A model generated the notes under the pieces. It had not been told where the DNA came from and did no database searches. It worked only from the letters and a program-made list of their open reading frames with translations. Positions 15,987 through 26,152 of a stretch of 64,000 bases of DNA are shown piece by piece. Each line of letters begins with the position of its first letter. Within the stretch, counting starts at the first letter, position 1. The stretch comes from CAIWHR01 sp039931775. GTDB taxonomy: Bacteria > Pseudomonadota > Gammaproteobacteria > Burkholderiales > Casimicrobiaceae. Location of the stretch: assembly GCA_039931775.1 (NCBI GenBank), contig JBDTRG010000038.1, positions 3,919 through 67,918 of the forward strand, given 5' to 3'. Position numbers and translations under genes: made by a program.

Positions 15987-17654
15987 TCAGCGCTGCTTCG
16001 TCTGCCACTCCGGGTGGATGAACACCGGCACGGACGAAGGCGGCAGAGGCGACCGACCGAGGATCATGTCCGCCGCCTTCTCCGCGATCATGATCGTCGG
16101 CGCGTTGAGGTTGCCGCTCACCACCCTCGGCATCACCGACGCGTCGACGACGCGCAATCCCTCGGTGCCGCGCACGCGCAGTTCGGAATCGACCACCGCC
16201 AAGGGGTCGTCGGCACCACCCATCTTGCACGTGCACGACGGGTGATACGCGCTTTCGGCCTTGCGCCGCAGGTGCGCATCGATGTCGGCATCCGACGTGA
16301 TCGCCGGTCCCGGCGAAAGCTCCACTCCGCGATACGGATCGAACGCCTTCTGCGCAAAGATCTCGCGGGTGAGCCGCACGCCGTCGCGGAATTCGCGCCG
16401 GTCGCCCTCGGTCATCATGTAATTGAACTGGATCCGGGGCGCCTGTCGCGGGTCGTTCGACGCGAGCCTGACCCAACCGGTAGACGTCGGCCGCATCGGA
16501 CCGACGTGCGCCTGAAATCCATGCTGCTCGATCTTTTCCTTGCCGTCGTACGCCATCGCGATCGGCAGGAAGTGATATTGCAGGTCGGGCTGGCGGACCC
16601 CGGCACGGCTGCGGATGAAGCCGCCCGCTTCGAAATGATTGGTCGCGCCGAGCCCGGTGTGGAACAGCAGCCATTCGACGCCGATCTTCCCCATAGCCGG
16701 CAGGTTCTGCGTCGAATAGAGCGTGATCGGCTGCGTGCAGGCTTGCTGCACGTAGGTCTCGATATGGTCCTGCAGGTTATCGCCCACACCCGGCAGGTCG
16801 AGGTTCGGCGCGATGCCGTGTTCGCGCAACGCATCGGCGTTGCCGATGCCGGAGAGCATCAGGATCTGCGGCGAGCCGATTGCGCCACCGGCGACGATCA
16901 CTTCACGGCGGACCCGCGCGACGACCGATCGGCCCCGGTGCGAATACTCGACCCCGACCGCGCGGGTGCCTTCGAACAGCACGCGCGTGACCAACGTACC
17001 CGAATGGACCTCGAGGTTCGGCCGCATCTGAGCTGGCCGCAAGTAGGCCATCGCCGCGCTCCAGCGGCGTCCGCGATACGTCGTCCGGTCCATCGGGCCC
17101 AGGCCCTCCTGCCGGAAGCCGTTCATGTCCTCGGTGCGCGCATAGCCCGCCTGCACGCCCGCGTCGACGAACGCGCGATAGAGCGGATTCTTCATCTCGG
17201 GGGACGTGACGTAGAGCGGACCGTCGCCACCGTGGTAGTCGTCCGCACCCGCAAGGCGCGTCTCGGCTTTCCTGAAGTACGGCAGGCAGTGCGCGTACGA
17301 CCACGGCTCAAGTCCTTTCACCGCGGCCCATCCGTCGTAGTCGAGCGCATGGCCGCGGATGTACACCATGCCGTTGATCGACGACGAACCTCCGATGACG
17401 CGGCCGCGCGGACACGACATCCGCCGGCCGTCCATGCCCGGCTCGGGCTCGGTCTCGAACGCCCAGTTGTATTTCGTGCCGGCGAGCGGGTAGGCGAACG
17501 CCGACGGCATGTGGATGAAGAGGCTGCGGTCGGCCGGACCCGCTTCGAGCACCAGCACCTTGATCTGCGGATCCTCGGTCAGCCGGTTGGCGAGCACGCA
17601 CCCGGCGGAGCCGGCGCCGACGATGACGTAGTCGAATTCGTTGGGCTTCGTCAT
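15987..17654 (-). CDS. betA: Choline dehydrogenase (GMC oxidoreductase)
   Basis: The 555-residue flavoprotein has the GMC pattern: an N-terminal FAD fold (FDYVIVGAGSAGCVLANRL), GMC signature 1 (PRGRVIGGSSSINGMVYIRG), signature 2 (GAIGSPQILMLSGIG) and the catalytic C-terminal region with YHPSCTCKMG and GNLNAPTIMIAEKAAD. These match BetA, which oxidises choline to betaine aldehyde at the membrane, and the length is normal. It lies 28 bases after betB in the same direction, which strengthens the call over other GMC alcohol dehydrogenases. No betI repressor or betT transporter is next to it. Confidence 0.88.
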   Translation of the reverse strand: MTKPNEFDYVIVGAGSAGCVLANRLTEDPQIKVLVLEAGPADRSLFIHMPSAFAYPLAGTKYNWAFETEPEPGMDGRRMSCPRGRVIGGSSSINGMVYIRGHALDYDGWAAVKGLEPWSYAHCLPYFRKAETRLAGADDYHGGDGPLYVTSPEMKNPLYRAFVDAGVQAGYARTEDMNGFRQEGLGPMDRTTYRGRRWSAAMAYLRPAQMRPNLEVHSGTLVTRVLFEGTRAVGVEYSHRGRSVVARVRREVIVAGGAIGSPQILMLSGIGNADALREHGIAPNLDLPGVGDNLQDHIETYVQQACTQPITLYSTQNLPAMGKIGVEWLLFHTGLGATNHFEAGGFIRSRAGVRQPDLQYHFLPIAMAYDGKEKIEQHGFQAHVGPMRPTSTGWVRLASNDPRQAPRIQFNYMMTEGDRREFRDGVRLTREIFAQKAFDPYRGVELSPGPAITSDADIDAHLRRKAESAYHPSCTCKMGGADDPLAVVDSELRVRGTEGLRVVDASVMPRVVSGNLNAPTIMIAEKAADMILGRSPLPPSSVPVFIHPEWQTKQR

Positions 17655-17682
17655 CGCAATCCGTTTGTGGCGCCCGGCGCGT

Positions 17683-19143
<1,461 letters not shown>

Positions 19144-19328
19144 CGGGGTTCCGGTTGGGCGACGCGATCGGGGGCCAAGACTCTGCGAAGGGGCGTCGCC
19201 GTGCATGTCCATCTGCGCCTTCGCACTCTACACATGCGACCTCGACGGGCCGAACATGGCGCGAACACGATAGTCTACGTCGTTTTCCGGCATATACTGG
19301 CGCCGCTCCGGTCGCCATCGGACAAGCG
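19144..19328. promoter_or_regulatory. Divergent control region between betB and the GbdR-like gene
   Basis: About 185 bases must hold both promoters. A TTTTCC then CATATACT arrangement near 19282-19300 is a candidate promoter for the regulator. This is weak, read by eye only. No clear operator repeat was found. Confidence 0.35.
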
Positions 19329-20387
19329 ATGTCGGCTGTGGATACGGCAGCGACGGGTTGCCGCACGAGCAAGACGATTGCCAGACCGATGCGCGCGATG
19401 CCTGCCGTCAAGCCGGGGCCACAGACCCGGTTCGCCTTCCTGACTCTCCCCAATTACTCGATGATCGCGCTGACGAGCGCCGTCGAGCCGTTGCGGATGG
19501 CCAATCGCATCTGCCGGCAGGAGACCTACGCATGGTCGATCGCGAGCCTCGAGGGCAAGCCCGTCAAGGCGAGCAACGGATTGTCGTTTTCGCCGACGGT
19601 CGCGCTCGACGATCTCGGTCCGGTCAGCGTCATCTTCGTCTGCGGCGGCATCGACATCCAGCAGGCGGTCACCCCGCCGCTGTTGACGGCGCTGCGCCGA
19701 CTCTCCCGGCGGCACGTTGCGCTCGGCGCGCTGTGCACCGGCGGCTACGCGCTCGCCAAGGCGGGCCTCCTCGACAAGTACCGCGCGGCCATCCACTGGG
19801 AAAACATGTCGGCGCTGCGCGAGGAGTTTCCGCGAATCGAGTGGATCGACCAGCTCTTCGCCATCGACCGCGACCGGTATACGTGTTCCGGGGGGGTGGC
19901 TCCGCTCGACCTGATGCTCAACATGATCGAGGATCAGCTCGGCGGAGACATCGCTCCGCTGATTTCGGAACAATTCATCCTCGATCGCATCCGCAACGAC
20001 CGCGACCGCCAGCACATCCCGCTGCAGGCGCAGGTCGGCCTCTTCCACGAAACGCTCATCAAGGCCGCCGCGCTGATGGCCGCGCACATCGAGGAACCGA
20101 TGTCACTCGACGAGCTGGCGTCCTCCGTCGGCGTGTCGCGCCGGCAGATCGAGCGCTTGTTCAAGCGGCATCTGCACGTCGTGCCGACGCGCTACTACCT
20201 CGAACTTCGGTTGCGCCGCGCGCGCGAGCTCCTGCTGCAGACTCCGATGTCGATCATGGACATCACCATCGCCTGTGGCTTCCAGTCTCCGCCGCATTTC
20301 TCGAAGTGCTATCGAAGCCTCTTCGGGTATCCGCCGAGCGTGGAGCGACAGTCGCCGGTGCGCATCGACGCCTCGCGCCGCGTTTGA
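19329..20387 (+). CDS. GbdR/GlxA-type AraC family regulator (DJ-1/PfpI plus AraC HTH)
   Basis: The protein (352 residues from the chosen ATG) starts with a DJ-1/PfpI-like sensor domain (FAFLTLPNYSMIALTSAVEPLRMAN; the GALCTGGYALAKAGLL nucleophile-elbow region) and ends with two AraC helix-turn-helices (MSLDELASSVGVSRRQIERLFKR; IMDITIACGFQSPPHFSKCYRSLFG). This layout and the bet/sox surroundings match GbdR, the activator of betaine, dimethylglycine and sarcosine catabolism in Pseudomonas. It is therefore likely to sense betaine or dimethylglycine. ATGs at 19389 and 19398 are alternative starts. Its 3' end overlaps the convergent TraR-like gene by 79 bases. Confidence 0.82.
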   Translation: MSAVDTAATGCRTSKTIARPMRAMPAVKPGPQTRFAFLTLPNYSMIALTSAVEPLRMANRICRQETYAWSIASLEGKPVKASNGLSFSPTVALDDLGPVSVIFVCGGIDIQQAVTPPLLTALRRLSRRHVALGALCTGGYALAKAGLLDKYRAAIHWENMSALREEFPRIEWIDQLFAIDRDRYTCSGGVAPLDLMLNMIEDQLGGDIAPLISEQFILDRIRNDRDRQHIPLQAQVGLFHETLIKAAALMAAHIEEPMSLDELASSVGVSRRQIERLFKRHLHVVPTRYYLELRLRRARELLLQTPMSIMDITIACGFQSPPHFSKCYRSLFGYPPSVERQSPVRIDASRRV

Positions 20388-20746
20388 CACTCGGTACACC
20401 GCACAGCAACGGGATTGACGTCCATCCGCGCACTCTCGATCGGTTCGTCGCAATCAACGCAAATACCGATTTCCCCGGCCGCAATGCGCTGCTGCGCACG
20501 CGCGATCTCGTCGAGCTGCATCACGCAGCGATCGATCAGGTCGTGCTCCATCGAGAGGTGGGTCGCGGCGAACGCCTGGTCGACGATGTCACCGACGCTG
20601 CCATCGTGATTCGCAAGCGCCTCGTCCTGAACGCGGTTGCGTTCCTCGACGATCTTGGCCTTCAATTCGCGCGCGCGGCCATTGAGATGTCGAAGGACGC
20701 GCTGCATGGCACGATCGGATGGCGAGATATTCATCGTAGTGGTCAT
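20309..20746 (-). CDS. TraR/DksA-type zinc-finger protein
   Basis: The 145-residue protein has an N-terminal coiled-coil region (AMQRVLRHLNGRARELKAKI through MQLDEIARAQQRI) and a C4 zinc finger C-x2-C-x17-C-x2-C (CVDCDEPI, then RCTECQ) typical of DksA/TraR proteins, which enter the RNA polymerase secondary channel. The finger is preceded by AAGEIGICVDCDEPI, the standard sequence. The ATG at 20734 is an alternative start. Its last 79 bases overlap the convergent regulator gene. GTAGGA-type motifs lie about 75-100 bases upstream of the start. Confidence 0.85.
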   Translation of the reverse strand: MTTTMNISPSDRAMQRVLRHLNGRARELKAKIVEERNRVQDEALANHDGSVGDIVDQAFAATHLSMEHDLIDRCVMQLDEIARAQQRIAAGEIGICVDCDEPIESARMDVNPVAVRCTECQTRREASMRTGDCRSTLGGYPKRLR

Positions 20747-21141
20747 GTCGGCTCCAAACGCAGGTCATGATTCGATGCAAGTATAGTTCGCGAGTTCTGA
20801 AACTTTCACCCATCATTGGGTAGGAAGCTGCCACTTCTTTCGTAGGTTCCCTCCGACGCGGTAGCGCGACGCAGCGCCTCCGCAACCGCGGTACGCCGAC
20901 TATTCCGGATCGGTGTCGGCGCATACAAGTTGATCGCCTGGCGGTACTTCAATGCGGCGGACGCTCTCGGTCGTAAGCCAATAGCCGCTGAACCATTTGC
21001 GAAACTTGTAGGACGCAAGATGCCGTCATAGAGCGGCAGGGTGTAGGATGTTTCCCACAAGCATATCCGCCGCCCACCTATGCGGGATGTCGCCGTGTCT
21101 CCCTACGATGGGCGCCATTGCATCGATTTCGAAGGGCGACC
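20747..21141. other. 395-base intergenic region with four GTAGG motifs
   Basis: No convincing gene is seen on either strand. GTAGGA occurs at 20820-20825, 21008-21013 and 21043-21048 and GTAGGT at 20842-20847. The copy at 21043 sits in an imperfect palindrome TGTAGG-N6-CCCACA. The region probably controls both the TraR-like gene and the sigma54 activator. Confidence 0.6.
21042..21059. promoter_or_regulatory. Imperfect TGTAGG-N6-CCCACA palindrome upstream of the sigma54 activator
   Basis: The left arm TGTAGG and right arm CCCACA differ at one position from a perfect inverted repeat with a 6-base spacer, the same geometry as the perfect site at 52741. It ends about 80 bases before the start codon. 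The binding protein is unknown. Confidence 0.45.
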
Positions 21142-22173
21142 ATGTCTCAGTACGAACCGCTCGGCGACAACATCGTGGCGCTGCCGTTCGTCGCGGCGCG
21201 GCGCGCGGCATCCGCTCCGGCCGTCTCGCAATTCGGAAACCTTCTCGGCGCATCGGCCGCGATGCAGGACGTGTATCGCCGAACCGCCCGCGTTGCGCCG
21301 ACGAACGCCACCGTTTTCCTCACCGGGGAATCCGGTAGCGGCAAGGAGGTGGTTGCGCAATCGATCCACGAACGCAGTCCGCGGGCCGCCTTGCCGTTCC
21401 TCGCGTTGAACTGCGGTGCGATACCCGGCAACCTGATCGAGGCCGAGCTCTTCGGTCACGAGAAGGGCGCGTTCACAGGCGCCGCGAATACTCGCCACGG
21501 CTGTTTCGAGCGCGCGGAGGGTGGAACGCTCTTCCTCGACGAGGTGACCGAAATGGCGCGGGACCTGCAGGTACGCCTGCTTCGGGTACTCGAAACCGGC
21601 CGCTATACGCGCGTCGGTGGCGAACGCGAACTGTGCGGCGACGTCCGCGTGATTGCGGCGACCAACCGCGACCCGCTGCAGGCGATTCGCGACGGGCGAT
21701 TTCGCGAAGACCTCATGTATCGGCTCGCCGTTTTTCCGATCGAACTGCCGCCGCTACGCGACCGCGACGGCGATGCGGAGCTCCTGGCCGAGCACTTTCT
21801 CAAGCAACTGAACAAGGCGGAAGGCACGCTGAAGCCGTTTTCGCGCCAATCGATCGCCGTGATCCGCTCGCATCGGTGGCCCGGTAACGTGCGCGAGCTC
21901 AAGAACGCGGTGCATCGGGCGTTCATCATGTCCGAGGATGTCGTCGACATCGAAATCTCGGCGCCGATGGCGGCCTTGCCGGCCTGCGATTGCCTCGACG
22001 TGCCCGTCGGGACGCCGTTGGCGGAGATCGAGCGCCTCGCGATCGAGGCGACGCTTGATCATTGCGGCGGAAACAAGCGCCGCTGCGCGGAAATGCTGGG
22101 GGTCAGCCTGAAGACGCTCTACAACCGGCTGGCCGACTATCAGACGGCGCCGAACACCGTTTCGATTCGATAG
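21142..22173 (+). CDS. Sigma54-dependent activator without receiver domain
   Basis: The 343-residue protein is an AAA+ NtrC-type activator. It has Walker A GESGSGKEVV, the sigma54-contacting GAFTGA loop in HEKGAFTGAAN, Walker B GGTLFLDEV, the arginine-finger region FREDLMYRLAVF and a Fis-type helix-turn-helix (CGGNKRRCAEMLGVSLKTLYNRL) at the end. Only about 35 residues precede the AAA+ core, so there is no receiver, PAS or GAF domain to control it. The ATG has GAAGGG six bases upstream. A paralogue with the same layout is at 46319-47518. The NarL-type regulator follows after 38 bases. Confidence 0.88.
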   Translation: MSQYEPLGDNIVALPFVAARRAASAPAVSQFGNLLGASAAMQDVYRRTARVAPTNATVFLTGESGSGKEVVAQSIHERSPRAALPFLALNCGAIPGNLIEAELFGHEKGAFTGAANTRHGCFERAEGGTLFLDEVTEMARDLQVRLLRVLETGRYTRVGGERELCGDVRVIAATNRDPLQAIRDGRFREDLMYRLAVFPIELPPLRDRDGDAELLAEHFLKQLNKAEGTLKPFSRQSIAVIRSHRWPGNVRELKNAVHRAFIMSEDVVDIEISAPMAALPACDCLDVPVGTPLAEIERLAIEATLDHCGGNKRRCAEMLGVSLKTLYNRLADYQTAPNTVSIR

Positions 22174-22211
22174 CCCGATCTCGCCAACCCAACGCTTACA
22201 GGACCCCGACC

Positions 22212-22844
22212 ATGATTCGAATCCTGATTGCGGACGATCACGCTATCGTGCGCGCCGGCCTCAAGCAGTTCATCGCAGATCAATCCGACATGCAGATCAC
22301 CGGGGAAGCCGCGACGGGCAGCGAAACCATTGCACTCGTGCGTGCATCGGAGTTTGACGTGGTATTGCTCGACATCTCGATGCCGGACAAGAACGGTATC
22401 GACACGCTGAAGACGCTGAAGCACGTCCGTCCCGAGTTGCCGATCCTGATGCTGTCGGGGTTCTCGGAGGACCAGTACGCGGTGAATCTGCTGCGCGCGG
22501 GCGCGTCAGGGTACCTCAACAAGGAAGCGGCCTCGACCCAGCTGGTCGGAGCCATTCGAACCGTCGTGCACGGCCGCAAATTCGTCAGTCCGGCGCTGGC
22601 GCAAATCCTGGCTGACGGAGTGACCGGCGACGCCGACCGCCCGTTGCACGGCGAATTGTCGCAACGCGAATTCCAGATCTTCTGCAAGCTTGCGGGGGGC
22701 GCGGCGGTATCGAAGATCGCCGACGAATTGCACCTGTCCGTCAAGACCGTCAGCACCTACCGCACCCGCGTGCTCGAGAAGATGGGGATGAAGTCGAATG
22801 CCGATCTCACGTATTACGCGATCAAGAACGGTTTGATCAACTGA
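22212..22844 (+). CDS. NarL/FixJ-type response regulator
   Basis: The 210-residue protein has a receiver domain (RILIADDHAIVRAG, phospho-acceptor Asp54 in VVLLDISMPDKNG, LMLSGF and the Lys region GYLNKEA) and a LuxR-type helix-turn-helix (LSQREFQIFCKLAGG, ADELHLSVKTVSTYRTRVLEKM). It belongs to the UhpA/GacA branch. No HisKA_3-type kinase is adjacent; the CHASE3 kinase at 38524-39942 is of the right class to be its partner, which is inference. It probably shares a transcript with the sigma54 activator. Confidence 0.9.
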   Translation: MIRILIADDHAIVRAGLKQFIADQSDMQITGEAATGSETIALVRASEFDVVLLDISMPDKNGIDTLKTLKHVRPELPILMLSGFSEDQYAVNLLRAGASGYLNKEAASTQLVGAIRTVVHGRKFVSPALAQILADGVTGDADRPLHGELSQREFQIFCKLAGGAAVSKIADELHLSVKTVSTYRTRVLEKMGMKSNADLTYYAIKNGLIN

Positions 22845-22882
22845 TGACGGGCGCCGAGGCCCATGGACGCGACGGCCGTGCG

Positions 22883-22908
22883 ATATTGTCGGACAAACGC
22901 CGACATAT
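22883..22908. promoter_or_regulatory. Inverted repeat ATAT(T)GTCGG / CCGACATAT
   Basis: Arms of about nine bases face each other across a 7-base spacer, with one unpaired T in the left arm. The element lies between the NarL-type regulator and the single receiver gene. It could be an operator or an RNA hairpin. Confidence 0.45.
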
Positions 22909-23037
22909 CGACTCTCGGTTCCCTGATATGGTCTTCGGGCAATGTCCGTGGAACTTCGTGGGCATCGCGGACTCGGAACAGAGACGACTCTGCAATTTTT
23001 CGAGATCGGTCGCGAACGTGGTTCAATCAGGGTACCC

Positions 23038-23433
23038 GTGAACGAGTCGAAACTTCGCGTCGTGATTGTCGAGGACTCGGCAATCATTCGCGCACGCCTG
23101 ACCGAAACGCTGTCGGAGATTCCCAATCTCGAGATCGTCGCTCAAGCGGAGTCCGAAGCCGATGCGCTGTCGGTACTGCGGGGCGCCGAATGGGACGCGG
23201 TGGTGCTCGACCTGCAATTGAAGGACGGCACCGGGCTTGGTGTGTTGAAGAAGTTGAAACAGGGCGGACGCCCCGAGCACACGAAGGTGATCGTATTTAC
23301 CAACTACGCCTTTCCGCAATTCCGAGACCGCAGCCTCGCGTCCGGAGCGGACTTCTTTTTCGACAAATCGCGCGAGTTCGATCGCGTGCGGGATGTGCTG
23401 GCGGATATGGCGTCGAGCCGACCCGCACGCTGA
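23038..23433 (+). CDS. Single-domain response regulator (CheY-like receiver)
   Basis: From the GTG start the protein has 131 residues and only a receiver domain: acidic pocket RVVIVEDSAIIRARL, phospho-acceptor Asp58 in AVVLDLQLKDGTG, switch threonine in VIVFTN and lysine in FFFDKSREF. There is no output domain. An ATG at 22942 would add 32 residues unlike any receiver, so the GTG with a modest CAGGG site is preferred. It may act as a phosphate shuttle with the kinases in this region. Confidence 0.8.
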   Translation: MNESKLRVVIVEDSAIIRARLTETLSEIPNLEIVAQAESEADALSVLRGAEWDAVVLDLQLKDGTGLGVLKKLKQGGRPEHTKVIVFTNYAFPQFRDRSLASGADFFFDKSREFDRVRDVLADMASSRPAR

Positions 23434-23476
23434 TCCTCGCGTAACGGCGCGGCTTCGACCTCAACCGAGCCGCGTC

Positions 23477-24637
23477 ATGCCCAGAGACACCGCCGCACGC
23501 ACGCCCGCCCGCGGGACGGCACCTAAGGGCCAACCGCGCCCTGCCGACGCGCCAACGTCGTTCACCGTGACGGAGATCGCGTTGGTCCTCATCGCGATCG
23601 GCGCATCGATCGCCGTCGCGCGCATCGCCGAGCCGTTTCTCGTGCCCGTCGTCATGGGTATCCTGATCAGCTATACGCTGCGGCCCCTGGTCTCGGCGCT
23701 CGAGGGGGTTCGCGTTCCGCGATTTGCCGCGGCCGCCCTCGTCATCACCATCCTCGTTTCGCTTGTTGGCGCTGCCGGGTATGCGATTCGCGACGACGTC
23801 AACGATTGGGTCGCCGAGCTGCCCGCGGCGGCACGCAAACTTCGACACGTGGTCGCCGATTCGGTGCGGCAGGCGCCGGGACCGGTAACCAACATGAAGG
23901 CCGCCGCCGAGGAACTCGACAAGGCCGCCGCCGAAGCTTCGGGCAAGCCGGTGCCTGCGGCCGAGCCGGCGCCGAAAGCCGGCGCCTCGGCGCAGTTTCA
24001 GGATTTCATCGCCCATCAGTCGGGCCAGGCGCTCGGGGTGGTCAGCGAATTGCTGGTGTCGCTGCTGCTCGCGCTTTTCATCCTGTCCGCGGGCGACACC
24101 TTTCGGCGCAAGGTGGCAAAGCTCGCCGGCGCTTCGCTTGCGCGTCGACGCGTCACCATCGAGGTGCTGAACGAAATCGACGCGCAGATCCAGGCCTATA
24201 TGCTGACGCTGCTCATTGCGAACCTGCTGATTGCCTTGGCGACGTGGGGCGCGCTGGCGCTCCTCAAGCTGCCCAATGCGGGAATGCTGGCCGCCGTAAC
24301 CGGGGTCCTGCACGTCGTCCCCTACGCGGGAACGGTCGCCGCCGCGGTCGCGGTCGGCGTCGCCACCTTCGTCGAAACCGCCAATGTAGGCGAGGCGATC
24401 GTCGCGATGATGGTCATCGTATCGATCGCGGCCGCCATTGGAATGGGGCTTGCCACGTGGATGCAGGGCCGCACGGCCAACATGAATCCGGTTGCCGTCT
24501 TCATCGGCATCCTGTTCTTCGGCTGGCTCTGGGGCGGGTGGGGACTCTTGCTCGGCGTGCCGATTCTTGCCGTTCTGAAGAGCATCGCCGACCGCGTCGA
24601 GCCGATGCAGCCGATCAGCGAAATGCTCAGCCCCTAG
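23477..24637 (+). CDS. AI-2E family transporter (YdiK/PerM-type membrane protein)
   Basis: The 386-residue protein has the AI-2E pattern: paired N-terminal helices (EIALVLIAIGASIAVARI, PFLVPVVMGILISYTLRPL), a third helix, a soluble stretch of about 120 residues that is rich in alanine and proline near residues 145-170, and a C-terminal bundle ending with FFGWLWGGWGLLLGVPILAVLKSI. Members export small molecules or work as sodium/proton antiporters; substrate unknown. Its stop overlaps the stop of the convergent gene by two bases. Confidence 0.85.
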   Translation: MPRDTAARTPARGTAPKGQPRPADAPTSFTVTEIALVLIAIGASIAVARIAEPFLVPVVMGILISYTLRPLVSALEGVRVPRFAAAALVITILVSLVGAAGYAIRDDVNDWVAELPAAARKLRHVVADSVRQAPGPVTNMKAAAEELDKAAAEASGKPVPAAEPAPKAGASAQFQDFIAHQSGQALGVVSELLVSLLLALFILSAGDTFRRKVAKLAGASLARRRVTIEVLNEIDAQIQAYMLTLLIANLLIALATWGALALLKLPNAGMLAAVTGVLHVVPYAGTVAAAVAVGVATFVETANVGEAIVAMMVIVSIAAAIGMGLATWMQGRTANMNPVAVFIGILFFGWLWGGWGLLLGVPILAVLKSIADRVEPMQPISEMLSP

Positions 24638-25629
24638 TTCCTACCGCCTTCCTGGTTGAGGGTGGCGATGAGCTTGGCGTAGCGCAGGATCTCCGCATCC
24701 AGGAATGCGAGGGCCCCGCGCCCGCTTAACCCGACGAACGATGCGCCGGCCGATCGAACCCCCTCGATGAAGGCCGCATCGCCCAGCAAGACGCCTACGG
24801 CCGACTGAAGCCTTGCATAGCCTGGCGTCTCGAGGCCCTTCGGCATCATCAGCCCGATCCACACGTCGAACGACTGTTGGTACAGCTCCCCGAATGAAGG
24901 CATACCGGGTAGCGCGGGCGCCCGCGCCGCCGACGTCACGGCAACGATTCGATGGCCGGAGCGCGGCGCCTCGATCAGAGCATTCGGTACGCCGTCGAAC
25001 AGCACGTCGATCGTGCCGTCCGACAACAGCGCGTATCGGTCCTCGCTGGATTGCACGACCCGATGGACCAGCCGTGCGCCCTTTGCGACGCGCAAATAGG
25101 CGCCCGCCAGATGTCCGGCGGAGCCGGTCTCCACACTCGCATACACGAGCGTCGACGGACCCTCGCGCGCCGACGCGAGCCACGCGGCGATGTCCGGGTA
25201 CGGCGACCTCCTCGAGATGACCATCGCCGTGGGAAACGTCGCCAGGATCGCCAGCCACTGAAAGTCGTCGATCGGGCTGAACCTGGCACCGCGCGAAAGA
25301 AGTCTGCCTCCGATGATGGCTGAACTGACACCCAGTCCCAAAACAGTTCCATCGCCGGCGGCGGCGGCGATCGCGTTCGTCCCGGCGACGCCGCCGTCGC
25401 CGGCGATGTTGTTGACGCGCACCGGAAGCTCGAGGATTCGCGCCAGCGTTTCGGCGACGATGCGCCCCACCCGATCGGTGGAACTCCCGGGTATCGCCGG
25501 GATGATCATCGTGATCGGCGCTCGCGCATCCGGAGTCTGGGCGCGCCCCGACGAAAGAGCGAACAGACCCCCGAGGCCAACCAAGATCCGCCGGCGGACG
25601 CGCTGGTGTACCGCCGAAGCTTCCGGCAT
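24634..25629 (-). CDS. TctC/Bug-type periplasmic binding protein
   Basis: The protein (331 residues) shows the Bug fold marks: TMIIPAIPGSSTDRVGRIVAETLARIL, NNIAGDGGVAGTNAIA, then TLVYASVETGSAGHLAGAYL and the C-terminal ALPGMPSFGELYQQSFDVWIGLMMPKG. It begins with a basic segment and a short hydrophobic signal (RRRILVGLGGLFALSSGRA), so export is likely. Such proteins bind carboxylates or similar ligands, with or without a TctAB transporter; none is near. The ATG at 25629 is chosen; GTGs at 25653 and 25659 are alternatives. Similarity is lower than usual in the first ligand loop. Confidence 0.75.
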   Translation of the reverse strand: MPEASAVHQRVRRRILVGLGGLFALSSGRAQTPDARAPITMIIPAIPGSSTDRVGRIVAETLARILELPVRVNNIAGDGGVAGTNAIAAAAGDGTVLGLGVSSAIIGGRLLSRGARFSPIDDFQWLAILATFPTAMVISRRSPYPDIAAWLASAREGPSTLVYASVETGSAGHLAGAYLRVAKGARLVHRVVQSSEDRYALLSDGTIDVLFDGVPNALIEAPRSGHRIVAVTSAARAPALPGMPSFGELYQQSFDVWIGLMMPKGLETPGYARLQSAVGVLLGDAAFIEGVRSAGASFVGLSGRGALAFLDAEILRYAKLIATLNQEGGRN

Positions 25630-25742
25630 CGCACTTCGTCGCGAGATGGTCACGTTCACCCGATCGCCTGCACGGATTCGTGGGTGTGGGTCAGGTCGAC
25701 GGGTCCGCGTCAGCGCAGGTCGCTGACGGCAGGTCGTCCCAT

Positions 25743-25809
25743 TCCTACAGGTTTGGCGAATCTTACATGTGCGTAGGTCCGCCGCTACCCGTTCGATGGA
25801 GAGTCCTAC
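25743..25809. promoter_or_regulatory. Cluster of TCCTAC/GTAGG motifs upstream of csbD-like gene
   Basis: TCCTAC occurs at 25743-25748 and 25804-25809. Between them is GTAG-N8-CTAC (25773-25788), the core spacing of the perfect palindrome at 52741. The cluster ends about 110 bases before the CsbD-like start codon. Confidence 0.5.
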
Positions 25810-25917
25810 ACCTAACCCACTGAATGCATGCCACTTTGAATCTGGCATGTGCCTTGCAACCTTCGAGGTTACGGTTGGGCGATTGGCGCCTGACAAACAC
25901 CGGTCAAGGAGTTGTTC

Positions 25918-26142
25918 ATGAATTGGGATCGCATCGAAGGAAATTGGAAACAGGTCAAAGGCAAGGTCAAAGAGCAATGGGGGAAGCTGACCGACGACGA
26001 TATCGACGTGATCAAGGGCAAGCGAGACCAGCTCGTCGGCAAGATCCAGGAGCAATACGGCATCTCCAAGGACGAAGCCGAAAAGCAGGTCGATCGTTTC
26101 GGCGGCTCGGTTCGAGATGACGACTTTCGCAACTATCAATAA
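25918..26142 (+). CDS. CsbD family stress protein
   Basis: The 74-residue hydrophilic protein matches CsbD: MNWDRIEGNWKQVKGKVKEQWG, then LTDDDIDVIKGKRDQLVGKIQEQYG and GISKDEAEKQVDRF. Such proteins are strongly induced by general stress; their action is unknown. An AAGGAG site lies 7 bases before the ATG. The following gene starts 10 bases after the stop, and its ribosome binding site overlaps this stop region, so the two form an operon. Confidence 0.93.
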   Translation: MNWDRIEGNWKQVKGKVKEQWGKLTDDDIDVIKGKRDQLVGKIQEQYGISKDEAEKQVDRFGGSVRDDDFRNYQ

Positions 26143-26152
26143 GGAGCCTGTG

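Noticed and set aside
20806..21060. An 84-codon minus-strand frame in the region upstream of the sigma54 activator
   Set aside because: No ribosome binding site or family, and it contains the repeated GTAGGA motifs; regulatory DNA is the better reading.
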